From positions 1-29,123 of the forward strand of contig JASDTB010000018.1 of the NCBI GenBank assembly GCA_041441455.1: a stretch of 29,123 nucleotides of DNA. Reading direction: 5' to 3'. Under the pieces are notes generated by a model. That model was not told where the DNA came from. It was given only the letters and a program-made list of their open reading frames with translations, and did not search any database. This document shows, piece after piece, positions 1 through 8,151 of this stretch. The stretch is from JAFIHK01 sp041441455. GTDB taxonomy: Bacteria; Bacteroidota; Bacteroidia; Bacteroidales; UBA932. The first letter of the stretch is position 1; the number at the start of each line of letters is the position of its first letter. Made by a program: the position numbers and the translations under genes.

Positions 1-54
1 CCCAAGACCCACAGCTTAGAAGGCTGTTGCTCTATCCAACTGAGCTACCGAACC
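1..54 (-). tRNA. tRNA-Arg (anticodon UCU), 3' part cut by the window edge
   Basis: On the minus strand a tRNA begins at 54. The 7-nt acceptor strand GGTTCGG is followed by U8-A9, a D-arm of the usual GCTCAGTTGGATAGAGC form, and an anticodon stem ACAGC/GCTGT. That stem closes the 7-nt loop CTTCTAA, whose middle bases are TCT (positions 20-18). This decodes AGA/AGG as arginine. The variable loop and first T-stem bases are visible; the T-loop, 3' acceptor strand and CCA position lie outside the window. The identity rests on the anticodon alone. Confidence 0.93.
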
Positions 55-75
55 CCTTGTCCCGTTTGGGGAGTG

Positions 76-83
76 CAAAGATA
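76..83 (-). promoter_or_regulatory. -7 element of the tRNA-Arg promoter
   Basis: Read on the minus strand this is TATCTTTG, a perfect match to the Bacteroidetes -7 consensus TAnnTTTG. It sits about 22 nt before the tRNA 5' end, which puts transcription start near 69. No clear -33 TTTG is visible. It lies between the stop of the DUF368 gene and the tRNA, so the tRNA need not depend on the upstream operon. Confidence 0.5.
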
Positions 84-94
84 TAATTATTTTT

Positions 95-994
95 TTATTT
101 CTGCATAGATTTTGCGATAAATTCAACAACAAAAACTATCGAAGCTCCTATTATGAGGAAGATAATTGCTGCAAGTAGTTGAGAATCATTGCCGGTGATG
201 GTTTCGAATTGTCCTGGAAGAATTGGGCGATCAATGCCTGCTGTAGCGTCTAAAACCTTCTTCCATGGCCAAACTTTAACAAGTGAGCCTATCATAAAGC
301 CTGCTAGGACGCAAATTGTAGTTTCGTAGAACTTTTTAAGGAGCCATGTAAGGAAGTGTGAGAACGAAATAATACCTACAAATGCTCCCATTGCAAATAC
401 GATAAGAACAGGTAGATTTAACGTGCTTACAGCTTCGATTATAAATTTGTATTTACCCAAAAGTAAAAGAATAAAACTGCCAGAAATACCTGGGAGAATC
501 ATTGCGCAAATTCCAATTGCTCCAGATAGAAAGATAAACCAATATGCTTCAGTAGTTTCACTTGGAGATACTAGACATATATATGCTGCGATAATTACTC
601 CTGCTATAATTGCTATTACATGACTAATTTTCCACTTAGTAATCTCTCTTAAGACATAGATTGCCGAAGCTCCTACTAAACCCATGAAGAATGACCATGT
701 TGGGATTGGATGAGAGGTTAATAAATATTGCATTAATTTAGCCAATGAGAAAACACTGATTAATATGCCTGTGAAGACTGAGATTAGAAAGTTCCCATTT
801 ATTTGTTTCCAGAAATCGGCGAATTTACCTTTGAAAATTAGTGATATTGCCTTAAAATCGATTGATTTAATAGATCTTAACAGCTCTTCGTAAATTCCAG
901 TAATAAACGCGATTGTTCCTCCAGAAACTCCAGGAATAACATCAGCAGCACCCATAGCAATCCCTCTAAGAGTAAGCAGAAGATATTTTTTCAT
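95..994 (-). CDS. DUF368 / PopT-type undecaprenyl-phosphate translocase
   Basis: A 299-residue polytopic membrane protein of the DUF368 family. Members of this family (PopT) were reported to return undecaprenyl phosphate across the cytoplasmic membrane for reuse in wall and glycan synthesis. Two related glycine-rich segments stand out: near residues 15-30 a stretch with VIPGVSGGT, and near 162-178 a stretch with ILPGISGS. This pseudo-repeat suggests two structurally related halves. Eight or more hydrophobic segments alternate with short loops, and no signal peptide is cleaved. It is the last gene of a three-gene operon, starting 12 nt after the TPR gene. Length and motif are normal for the family. 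The family call is firm; substrate transport in this organism is inferred. Confidence 0.88.
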   Translation of the reverse strand: MKKYLLLTLRGIAMGAADVIPGVSGGTIAFITGIYEELLRSIKSIDFKAISLIFKGKFADFWKQINGNFLISVFTGILISVFSLAKLMQYLLTSHPIPTWSFFMGLVGASAIYVLREITKWKISHVIAIIAGVIIAAYICLVSPSETTEAYWFIFLSGAIGICAMILPGISGSFILLLLGKYKFIIEAVSTLNLPVLIVFAMGAFVGIISFSHFLTWLLKKFYETTICVLAGFMIGSLVKVWPWKKVLDATAGIDRPILPGQFETITGNDSQLLAAIIFLIIGASIVFVVEFIAKSMQK

Positions 995-1006
995 AATTCA
1001 GTAAAG

Positions 1007-2263
1007 TTATTTTTTATTTAAATATTTGATTATTCTTTTATCTGTCAATAATTTAGGCTCTAATTCGTGTAGTTTTGCAATCCAAAGTTCATCATAGAAA
1101 GTTAATAATTCTAAATTGATGATTGCATTATCAATATCTTCTAAACGATATAGACAAACTATATAGTAAACTAAAAATTCTGGCAACTTTGATTCTTGAA
1201 AAGCAAGAAAGATTTGATAGCTAATATAATCACAATCAACGTGCTCGTCTTTCATGATTCTTCTTAAGTAGGCAAGAGAACTATAAAAATCTTTTTTAAC
1301 AAGATATATGTATGCAAGACCTGTAAGAGCATCGATATTTCGTTCATCTAATTCTAATATCCACAAAAATGTCTCTGCAGCTTCATCTAAGTTGCCCATA
1401 GCAAGGTATGCGTCGCACATTGCAATTAGTGCATAAGGATTATCAGGTTCAAATTTCAGAAACTCTTTGAATGTTGCTGCCGCTTTTTCATGATTTTCGG
1501 CATTTGAATAAAGAATAGCTTTGTTGTAAAGAACTGATGCATTTTCGGGATTTAATGCAGCAGCATAATCAAACGCTTCTACTGCTTTATCAATATTTTT
1601 CACACGTGCATAGATGGTTCCTAGATTAAACCAAACATTGTCGTTGAATGGGTCCTTTTCAATAAATTGCTCGTAATAATTGATGCTTTCATCAAATTTA
1701 TCCAGCCTCTCCATGCAGAAGCCAAGATCATTTAAAATATCATTGTTTTGGGGTTGATATTTTCTAGCTTCATTTAGATAGTCAACAGCATGATCAAACT
1801 TGCCATCATCAATATAGTCTTGAGCAGCAGTTAGTAACATCTCTGCAGGCTCTTCGCTATCGAGAGAGACAGCTTTATTTATATACTCTTTTGCTACTTC
1901 GTGATTACCACTTTTCAGAGATGCTCTTCCGTATAAAAATAGCAAATCGATGTTACCTGGATCTCTTGAAAGTTGTTGTTCAATTATTTTGATTGCTTTT
2001 TCAGGTTCCGAATTAACGATTAGAATATCGACATACCTAAGAATCATCTCCGAAGAGTAAGGGTGTTGATAATAAGCCATTTCTGCTAAAAGATAGACAA
2101 CTGTCCCATTGTCTTCATTCATATAATGATTTATTACAAAGTCGAACTCCTCTTCATTGAGTTTTAACTCACTCAATGACCCTCTATTTAAAGCAGATTC
2201 ACATCGTGAAACAAGATCCCCAAAGTCCTCCTCTTCATTGTACCCGTAAAGAAAATCTGCCAT
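1007..2263 (-). CDS. Tetratricopeptide-repeat protein
   Basis: A 418-residue soluble protein built mainly of TPR units. From about residue 70 to 350 there are repeated 34-residue helical hairpins with the usual small and aromatic positions, for example near residues 100-135, 175-205, 208-240 and 275-305. There is no signal peptide or membrane segment, so a cytoplasmic scaffold or adaptor is likely. Its ATG overlaps the stop of the upstream gene by one base (TAATG), a translational-coupling arrangement, and the DUF368 gene follows 12 nt later. The acidic N-terminus (about residues 8-16) is not part of the repeats. TPR proteins bind other proteins; no partner can be named from sequence. It may serve envelope functions given the PopT-like neighbour, which is inference. 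Confidence 0.85.
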   Translation of the reverse strand: MADFLYGYNEEEDFGDLVSRCESALNRGSLSELKLNEEEFDFVINHYMNEDNGTVVYLLAEMAYYQHPYSSEMILRYVDILIVNSEPEKAIKIIEQQLSRDPGNIDLLFLYGRASLKSGNHEVAKEYINKAVSLDSEEPAEMLLTAAQDYIDDGKFDHAVDYLNEARKYQPQNNDILNDLGFCMERLDKFDESINYYEQFIEKDPFNDNVWFNLGTIYARVKNIDKAVEAFDYAAALNPENASVLYNKAILYSNAENHEKAAATFKEFLKFEPDNPYALIAMCDAYLAMGNLDEAAETFLWILELDERNIDALTGLAYIYLVKKDFYSSLAYLRRIMKDEHVDCDYISYQIFLAFQESKLPEFLVYYIVCLYRLEDIDNAIINLELLTFYDELWIAKLHELEPKLLTDKRIIKYLNKK

Positions 2264-2790
2264 TATGCCGGTCTGATTGAACTGATATAGTGAATAACCT
2301 GATTGATGAATTCCATAGAATTAGATTGCTCTGCATTCTCAATAACCATATCGTAAGGAAGATCGGATTGGTTCGTTCTTCCTATTAAAAACTTAGGTTT
2401 AGAGTTTAATAAGATATATTTAGATGTGAAAGAAGGATCTAAATTGAAATCTATAAGAAGGTCAAAATCCTCATTAATAAACTGGTCGGTAACAGACTTA
2501 TCAGGGAGTCCATAGTAATTAACATTCCCTTTAGAGATAATTTTAATACTTCCGGCTGGTTCTACGAAAGGCGTATTTAACTTCTTTAGTTTGATTCCAA
2601 TTCCCTTGTTGGCGATATTGTTCTCTTTAAAGAAGTTGATTAATAAAGAAATGGTTTTGTCTATTTCGGGTTCATTGACCGAAAAGATGAATCCAGCCTT
2701 TCGGACTTCAGAAAATGACAAAAACCTGACATCTCGTTTAGTGTCAATTTGTTTAAGGGCTTTATTCTGAAGTGTTTGTTTGAAAAACAT
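2263..2790 (-). CDS. Small conserved Bacteroidetes protein, possibly DUF6913
   Basis: A 175-residue soluble protein with no signal peptide and no membrane helix. The N-terminus is basic (KQTLQNKALKQID). The core alternates beta and alpha: a strand near 25-35, a helix near 42-57, and the segment DLLIDFNLDPSFTSKYIL near 108-127 followed by KFLIGR. This layout resembles the Bacteroidetes family DUF6913, whose function is unknown; I recall the resemblance and have not checked it. It heads the operon with the TPR and DUF368 genes, its stop overlapping the TPR start by one base. No catalytic motif is visible. Confidence 0.7.
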   Translation of the reverse strand: MFFKQTLQNKALKQIDTKRDVRFLSFSEVRKAGFIFSVNEPEIDKTISLLINFFKENNIANKGIGIKLKKLNTPFVEPAGSIKIISKGNVNYYGLPDKSVTDQFINEDFDLLIDFNLDPSFTSKYILLNSKPKFLIGRTNQSDLPYDMVIENAEQSNSMEFINQVIHYISSIRPA

Positions 2791-2812
2791 ATTGAAAATT
2801 GTTACTTGTTTG

Positions 2813-2820
2813 CAAATTTA
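2813..2820 (-). promoter_or_regulatory. -7 element for the minus-strand three-gene operon
   Basis: On the minus strand TAAATTTG matches TAnnTTTG perfectly. About 18 nt upstream lies TTGG, one base off the -33 TTTG. Transcription would start near 2806, giving a ~16-nt leader before the ATG at 2790. It shares the 100-bp spacer with the divergent promoter of the acyl-CoA synthetase. Confidence 0.5.
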
Positions 2821-2867
2821 ACAAAAATCAAGCCATCGCCAAGGAATTAATTTTTTAATAAATATAG

Positions 2868-2875
2868 TATCTTTG
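2868..2875 (+). promoter_or_regulatory. -7 element for the acyl-CoA synthetase/PLP-fusion operon
   Basis: TATCTTTG matches the -7 consensus perfectly. Start of transcription would fall near 2880-2882, about 13 nt before the ATG at 2895. This argues against the in-frame GTG at 2886, which would lie almost at the start of the RNA. A -33 box is not clear in the T-rich upstream stretch. Confidence 0.5.
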
Positions 2876-2894
2876 AACTTTATTAGTGACGCAG

Positions 2895-4514
2895 ATGAAT
2901 AGTGAATTTTCAGAACTTACATTAGCTGATCTGTATTCCAAGAGCCTCTTAGACTTTTCCGACAGACCGGCGTTCTCTCTTTTGAAAAAAGAAAGTCTTA
3001 CATATAAAGAATTTGGAGTCAAAGTCGACTCTTTAGTGGAAGTATTAAACTCCAGAGGTATACCAGAAGGGGAGAAGATCGCAATTTTGGGAGGAAACAT
3101 GCCAAATTGGGCAGTATCTTACTTCGCAACAACAATCTCTTCGAGAGTAGCAGTCCCTCTTCTTCCCGACTTTACTGCTTTTGAGATAGTTAATATTCTC
3201 GAGCATTGCGAAGCAAAAGTGTTGATTGTTGCAAAAAAGCTTCTGTACAAAATACCTGACCACATAAAAGGCAGACTCTCAATGCTTATTATAATGGATA
3301 CCCTTGAAATACAAAAAGATATTCATGAAGCGAAATTGGTAATTCCAAAAAGTCCCGATCCATTAGACTTGGCTTCAATCATCTACACTTCGGGTACCTC
3401 GGGGGCATCGAAAGGTGTAATGTTATCTCACAAAAATTTGGTTGCAGCCTCAGTTATGAATCAGGAGTTGTTCCCAGTTAACTCCGAAGATATCTTTCTC
3501 TCAATTCTGCCTCTTTCTCATGCTTATGAGTGTAGCCTAGGCATGATTTTACCTTTTACGCAAGGATCATCTGTTGTTTACCTCGATGGTGCACCAACAC
3601 CTTCATTGCTGTTACCTGCTTTAAAAGAGGTTCGTCCAACAATCATTTTGAGCGTACCTCTGATAGTCGAAAAAATTTATAAAAATAAGGTTCGACCAAT
3701 CTTTACAAAGAATCTGTTTATGCAGATCCTCTATACATTACCCCATGTAAGGAGAATTTTTCATAAAATGGCAGGAAAAAAACTTGTGCAGATGTTTGGA
3801 GGGAGATTACGATTTTTCGGTATTGGAGGCTCAAAATTAGATGGTGTGGTTGAAAGATTTTTAGCAGACAGTGGATTTCCTTATGCGATTGGATACGGAT
3901 TAACTGAGACCTCTCCTCTTTTAGCTGGAGCAGTGCCAGGAGGTGTCAAATGGCAATCGACTGGTCCGAAACTAAAAAGAGTGGAGATGAAGATTCTCAA
4001 TCCAAATAATAAAAATATCGGAGAGATTGTCGTAAAAGGAGATAATGTGATGATGGGATATTACAAGGATTTAGATACTACAGCAACTTGTTTTACAAAT
4101 GATGGTTGGTTTAGAACGAAAGACTTAGGGATGATCGATAAAGTTGGAAACCTTTTCATTAAAGGAAGGTTAGATAATATGATCGTAGGTCCAAATGGGG
4201 AGAATATATATCCAGAAGAGATTGAGGCTATCATCAATGAGCATGATCTTGTTTTAGAATCCCTAGTTGCTCAGATTAAAGGTAAGCTAATAGCAAAAGT
4301 TCACTTTAATTATGAGCAAATAGAAGCACTACATCAACTCTACGAAAATGCAGAAGAGTCGCTTACAGAGAAAGTAGAAAAGGTGAAAAAAGAGTTGAAA
4401 GATTATGTGAATGACAGAGTAAACAAGGCTTCAAAAATAATTGAAATAATAGAACAGCAAGTTCCTTTCGAAAAGACAGCCACCCAAAAAATCAAAAGAT
4501 ATTTATACAACTGA
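2895..4514 (+). CDS. AMP-forming long-chain acyl-CoA synthetase (FadD-like)
   Basis: A 539-residue member of the adenylate-forming (ANL) superfamily that activates a carboxylic acid with ATP and loads it on CoA. The ATP-binding A3 loop YTSGTSGASKG lies near residues 163-173, the A5 motif YGLTETSP near 335-342, and the A8 hinge with RTKDLG and KGRLDNMI near 408-430. The conserved C-terminal lysine is in ATQKIKRY at the very end. A glutamate/lysine-rich helical stretch precedes that end. The ORF opens at a GTG at 2886, but the ATG nine bases later suits the promoter better. The next gene begins 2 nt after the stop, so the two are probably translated together. The acid substrate cannot be read from sequence; the overall shape is most like long-chain acyl-CoA ligases. 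Confidence 0.88.
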   Translation: MNSEFSELTLADLYSKSLLDFSDRPAFSLLKKESLTYKEFGVKVDSLVEVLNSRGIPEGEKIAILGGNMPNWAVSYFATTISSRVAVPLLPDFTAFEIVNILEHCEAKVLIVAKKLLYKIPDHIKGRLSMLIIMDTLEIQKDIHEAKLVIPKSPDPLDLASIIYTSGTSGASKGVMLSHKNLVAASVMNQELFPVNSEDIFLSILPLSHAYECSLGMILPFTQGSSVVYLDGAPTPSLLLPALKEVRPTIILSVPLIVEKIYKNKVRPIFTKNLFMQILYTLPHVRRIFHKMAGKKLVQMFGGRLRFFGIGGSKLDGVVERFLADSGFPYAIGYGLTETSPLLAGAVPGGVKWQSTGPKLKRVEMKILNPNNKNIGEIVVKGDNVMMGYYKDLDTTATCFTNDGWFRTKDLGMIDKVGNLFIKGRLDNMIVGPNGENIYPEEIEAIINEHDLVLESLVAQIKGKLIAKVHFNYEQIEALHQLYENAEESLTEKVEKVKKELKDYVNDRVNKASKIIEIIEQQVPFEKTATQKIKRYLYN

Positions 4515-4516
4515 GA

Positions 4517-6181
4517 ATGTTAATCAATAACATTTCCGAACTTATCGGTAATACACCAATTTTAAGGATTTCTTCCGAAATCAGCGGACTTAAGAATATT
4601 GAGCTTTATGCAAAGCTTGAAAATTTGAATCCATTTGGCTCTGTAAAAGACAGAACGGCTTATCATATGTTAAAATATGACGTAGAACAAATTCAACATG
4701 AGCGGCGCACTGTGATTGAGACATCTAGTGGTAATACAGCAAAGGCATTAGTGTGTCTCTGTAATATTCATAAAATTCCTTTTAAGACAGTCACAAATAG
4801 AATTAAGGTCTCTGAATCGAGAAATATTTTAAAGTTTTTAGGGGCACAAATAGAGGAGGTAACTAAAGACGTAGATACAGTTGAAAAAATATTACAAGAG
4901 ATAAATGAGGAGCCAAATAAGTACTATCATACAACTCAATATACAAATAGCAGGAATATAGATGCTCATTATATTACAGGAAAAGAGATTCATCAAGATA
5001 TAGGGGAGATTGACTATTTCTTTGGAGTTTTAGGAACTTCGGGATCTAGTAGAGGAATGAGTATGTATTTAAAAGAGAAGAATCAGCAACTGAAGACTAT
5101 TGGAATAGTAACTGCAAAGGATAGTTATATTCCAGGAATTAGAAGCGCAACTGAGATGAAAGAGGTTGGTATCTATAAAAACTCAAATTACGACCAGATT
5201 TTAGAGGTCTCAGGAGTAGCTGCAAAGCACTATATGAAAAAACTCAGCAGAGAGTTAGGGGTTTTAGCTGGGCCATCTTCGGGAGCATCATTTTGTGGAG
5301 CAGTAGAGTATCTAAGAAAAATTGATAATGAGTGCAAACAGGGTACTAAAGCAGTTTTTGTTGTTTGTGACAGACTGGAGACTTATGCAAATTACATTAA
5401 AGACAATAGGTTCTGCAAATATCACGTCTGTGGAAATACATATATTGTAATTGATCCTGCCGATAACCAAATAAGATTGTCAGAAGGTGCTATCAAAAGG
5501 CTGTGTGATAAAGACTTGGGAATTGGAGCCGATGGAATAGTCTATGGTCCTTTCGTCTCTAATGGAAGATACACATTTAGAGCATTTAATAGCGATGGAA
5601 CTGAGGCTAATAGCGCCTTTTTTGGTGCTATGATTTTTGCACGTTATCTTATAGATAAGGAGATCTTGAAGCTCAAAAATTTTACAGTCTATATTGGGGC
5701 TGTGGAGCTTCATATTAGGCTGGATGATAGAGATCAAATTGACGTTAGATTACAGTGCGATGAGCCTTGTAACCTCGGTGAAATTGAAATTGGCAAAAGA
5801 TTGGCAACATTTATCACGACTGGTAACAATAACTTAGTTTTTGAACACAGGTCTCCATCAAAAGAGCTAGTAGAAAAGATAAATCAGGAGGTCATTCTCT
5901 CCAATTTGTTTAGTTCAGGTATTAATATTCAGGCTGTTAAAGTAATTGATCAATCTCATCTATATGTTGAGAGTTTCGAAAGAGGCTCTGGATATACAGT
6001 CTCTTCGGGAACAGGAATAATGTCTGCATGTTATGCATTTAAAGAGAGATTGTCAGAAACAATTACTATTCACACGCCAGGTGGAATCTGCGAGGTTACT
6101 CAACAAAATTGGAGTATTAAAGGGAGCGTATTTAAGATTTTGGAAGGTGAAATAGATTTAGAATCATTTCCTGAGAACTAA
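4517..6181 (+). CDS. Cysteine-synthase-like PLP enzyme fused to a DapF-like domain lacking both catalytic cysteines
   Basis: A 554-residue two-domain protein. Residues 1-295 are a fold-type II PLP enzyme of the cysteine synthase family: NPFGSVKDR with the PLP lysine K44, the substrate loop TSSGNTA, and a glycine-rich phosphate loop reading LGTSGSSRG instead of the usual GTGGT form. Residues ~299-550 match diaminopimelate epimerase: KYHVCGN at the start, GIGADGI, FNSDGTEA, FERGSGYT. At the two sites where DapF has its acid/base cysteines this protein has Ala367 (gcc, 5615-5617) and Ser497 (tcg, 6005-6007). The DapF motif CGNG is replaced by AFFG. The Asn and Glu-Arg residues that hold the substrate amino-acid ends look kept. 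So the second half probably binds an amino acid without racemizing it. It starts 2 nt after the acyl-CoA synthetase. The true reaction is unknown. Confidence 0.85.
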   Translation: MLINNISELIGNTPILRISSEISGLKNIELYAKLENLNPFGSVKDRTAYHMLKYDVEQIQHERRTVIETSSGNTAKALVCLCNIHKIPFKTVTNRIKVSESRNILKFLGAQIEEVTKDVDTVEKILQEINEEPNKYYHTTQYTNSRNIDAHYITGKEIHQDIGEIDYFFGVLGTSGSSRGMSMYLKEKNQQLKTIGIVTAKDSYIPGIRSATEMKEVGIYKNSNYDQILEVSGVAAKHYMKKLSRELGVLAGPSSGASFCGAVEYLRKIDNECKQGTKAVFVVCDRLETYANYIKDNRFCKYHVCGNTYIVIDPADNQIRLSEGAIKRLCDKDLGIGADGIVYGPFVSNGRYTFRAFNSDGTEANSAFFGAMIFARYLIDKEILKLKNFTVYIGAVELHIRLDDRDQIDVRLQCDEPCNLGEIEIGKRLATFITTGNNNLVFEHRSPSKELVEKINQEVILSNLFSSGINIQAVKVIDQSHLYVESFERGSGYTVSSGTGIMSACYAFKERLSETITIHTPGGICEVTQQNWSIKGSVFKILEGEIDLESFPEN

Positions 6182-8064
6182 TACGATCTCTGATTTCTTC
6201 CCTCCATCCAATTTATAAAGGCCGTGTTTACAACCTTATTCCCTCCAGGAGTAGGATAATCGCCGGTAAAATACCAGTCACCCAAGTTTTCCGGACAAGC
6301 TTTGTGTAGGTTTTCGACTGTCTGAAATACTAACTTTACATCTGCTCTAACAGACTTATCTTTTACCATAACCGCTATTTTGTCCGATATTTCGTCATCG
6401 GTCAGTTGGCTATAAATCTCCTTTACATAGTTTACATGCATCTCTTTTGGAAGATGTTGTTGACTTTTGCACTTTTGATACACATCATCAATAACACAAT
6501 CCATCCCTCTCTCTCTCAAAAGCGAAATGGCAGCATTAAAGGCTATGAATTCACCCATTCTTGTCATATCAATCCCATAACAATCGGGATATCTAATTTG
6601 AGGTGAGGACGAAACAATTACGATTCTTTTTGGGTTGAGACTATCTAATTTTGTCAAGATACTCCTTTTAAGAGTCGTTCCTCTCACAATTGAATCGTCA
6701 ATCACAATAAGGTTATCATCTTTTTTGACAGCACCATAAGTAACATCATAAACGTGTCCAACCATTTCATCTCTGTCGTTGTCGGAGGTAATGAATGTTC
6801 TTAGTTTGGCATCTTTAATCACAATCTTTTCTACCCTAGGCTCTTTTGAAAAGATATCTTTCAAGTCAGCTTCACTAGGCACATCTTTAAGGGAAGATAT
6901 TTTGGCGATATTTTGTTCTGTCATGTACCTTCTCACACCAGTAACCATACCATAGAATGAGGTCTCGGCAGTATTGGGAATGAAAGAAAATACACTATTA
7001 TCTAAATCGTAATCAATTGCTTTTAATATTTGCGGAGTAAGTAGTTCTCCAAGTCTTTTTCTCTCTCTATAGATAGATTTCTCGTTTCCACGAGAGAAGT
7101 AGATTCTTTCAAATGAGCAACTTCTTTTCAATTGAGACTCACGAACTCTAGTTTGCGTTAAGCTGCCATCCTTTTTAATAATCAAAGCACAACCAGCTTC
7201 AATCTCTTGAATCTCATCGCTATCTAAATTTAGAGCTGTCTGAATTACAGATCCTTCAGATGCTACGATAATAATTTCATCATCTTTATAGTAGTATGCA
7301 GGTCTGATTCCCCATGGGTCGCGCATCACAAATGAGTCTCCATTTCCGATAACACCAGCAACCACATAACCGCCGTCCCACTGCTCACAGCTTCTTGATA
7401 AAATTTTACCAAGGTCTAAATTCTCTTCAACTAAAGGTGTTATATCCTTTTTAGAATGACCTAAGTCTCTGTATAATTTATATTTGTCCTGAATTTCGTC
7501 TTCTAGATGAAACCCTACTTGCTCTAAAAGTGTAACTGTATCTGAATAATTTCGAGGGTGTTGTCCAAGTTCAATCAAATCATTAAATAGCTCCTCAACA
7601 TTTGTGAGGTTGAAGTTTGCAGCTATTGCTAAATTTTTGCATCTCCAGTTACTTGCTCTCTTCAATGGGTGAACATAGTCGATATTATTTTTCCCAAAAG
7701 TAGCATACCTCAGATGGCCTAAATAGATTTCAGATGCAAATGGGACTGAGTTTTTAGCTTCATCACCTGTATAATTATCTTCTAAACTCTCTTTGATCTG
7801 TCCCTTTATTCTTTCAAAAACATCTTGAATTGGATTTGCATCACAAGATCTAACCCTGTCGATATATTTATATCCAGGAGGCATATCTAATTTAACTCCA
7901 ACAACACCGGCTCCATCTTGCCCCCTGTTCCTCTGTTTTTCCATAAGGACATAGAGCTTGTTAAGCCCATACAGTAATGATCCATACTTATTTTTGTAGT
8001 AGTCGAGGGGTTTTAAAAGCCTGATTAGGGCAATACCGCATTCATGATGTATCTGATCGCTCAT
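6178..8064 (-). CDS. PurF-like amidophosphoribosyltransferase (class II glutamine amidotransferase)
   Basis: A 628-residue protein with an N-terminal Ntn glutaminase domain and a C-terminal phosphoribosyltransferase domain. The nucleophile would be Cys9 in HHECGIA, which needs removal of an eight-residue propeptide, as known for some PurF enzymes. RNRGQDGAG near residue 45 and HLRYATFG near 116 match the glutaminase. The PRPP loop is VIDDSIVRGTT near 455-465, followed by SSPQIRYPDCYGIDM. It is longer than standard PurF (about 470-510), with extra segments in both halves. Bacteroidales commonly carry this long form, I believe as a second paralogue. The first step of purine synthesis is the natural reaction; a divergent role is possible. 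Its stop codon overlaps that of the convergent PLP-DapF gene. Confidence 0.82.
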   Translation of the reverse strand: MSDQIHHECGIALIRLLKPLDYYKNKYGSLLYGLNKLYVLMEKQRNRGQDGAGVVGVKLDMPPGYKYIDRVRSCDANPIQDVFERIKGQIKESLEDNYTGDEAKNSVPFASEIYLGHLRYATFGKNNIDYVHPLKRASNWRCKNLAIAANFNLTNVEELFNDLIELGQHPRNYSDTVTLLEQVGFHLEDEIQDKYKLYRDLGHSKKDITPLVEENLDLGKILSRSCEQWDGGYVVAGVIGNGDSFVMRDPWGIRPAYYYKDDEIIIVASEGSVIQTALNLDSDEIQEIEAGCALIIKKDGSLTQTRVRESQLKRSCSFERIYFSRGNEKSIYRERKRLGELLTPQILKAIDYDLDNSVFSFIPNTAETSFYGMVTGVRRYMTEQNIAKISSLKDVPSEADLKDIFSKEPRVEKIVIKDAKLRTFITSDNDRDEMVGHVYDVTYGAVKKDDNLIVIDDSIVRGTTLKRSILTKLDSLNPKRIVIVSSSPQIRYPDCYGIDMTRMGEFIAFNAAISLLRERGMDCVIDDVYQKCKSQQHLPKEMHVNYVKEIYSQLTDDEISDKIAVMVKDKSVRADVKLVFQTVENLHKACPENLGDWYFTGDYPTPGGNKVVNTAFINWMEGRNQRSY

Positions 8065-8082
8065 ATGAAATTATTAGTCGGG

Positions 8083-8090
8083 CAAAATTA
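8083..8090 (-). promoter_or_regulatory. -7 element for the PurF-like gene
   Basis: On the minus strand TAATTTTG matches TAnnTTTG. Transcription would start near 8076, about 12 nt before the ATG at 8064. It is the mirror image of the plus-strand element at 8101-8108, ten bases away. Confidence 0.4.
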
Positions 8091-8100
8091 AAAAAATAAT

Positions 8101-8108
8101 TAATTTTG
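8101..8108 (+). promoter_or_regulatory. -7 element for the GHL10 gene
   Basis: TAATTTTG matches TAnnTTTG and lies 43 nt before the ATG at 8152, giving a leader of about 37 nt. No good -33 box is visible. Confidence 0.4.
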
Positions 8109-8151
8109 AGTAAATGTATTTCTATGCCTAACCTTAAACATCTGATTTAAA

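Noticed and set aside
2886..2894. GTG start of the acyl-CoA synthetase
   Set aside because: It lies within a few bases of the predicted transcription start and adds only three residues. ATG at 2895 is more usual.
4517..6181. Cysteate synthase for sulfonolipid synthesis
   Set aside because: The PLP domain could suggest it, but there is no cysteate acyltransferase nearby and the DapF-like half has no place in that pathway.
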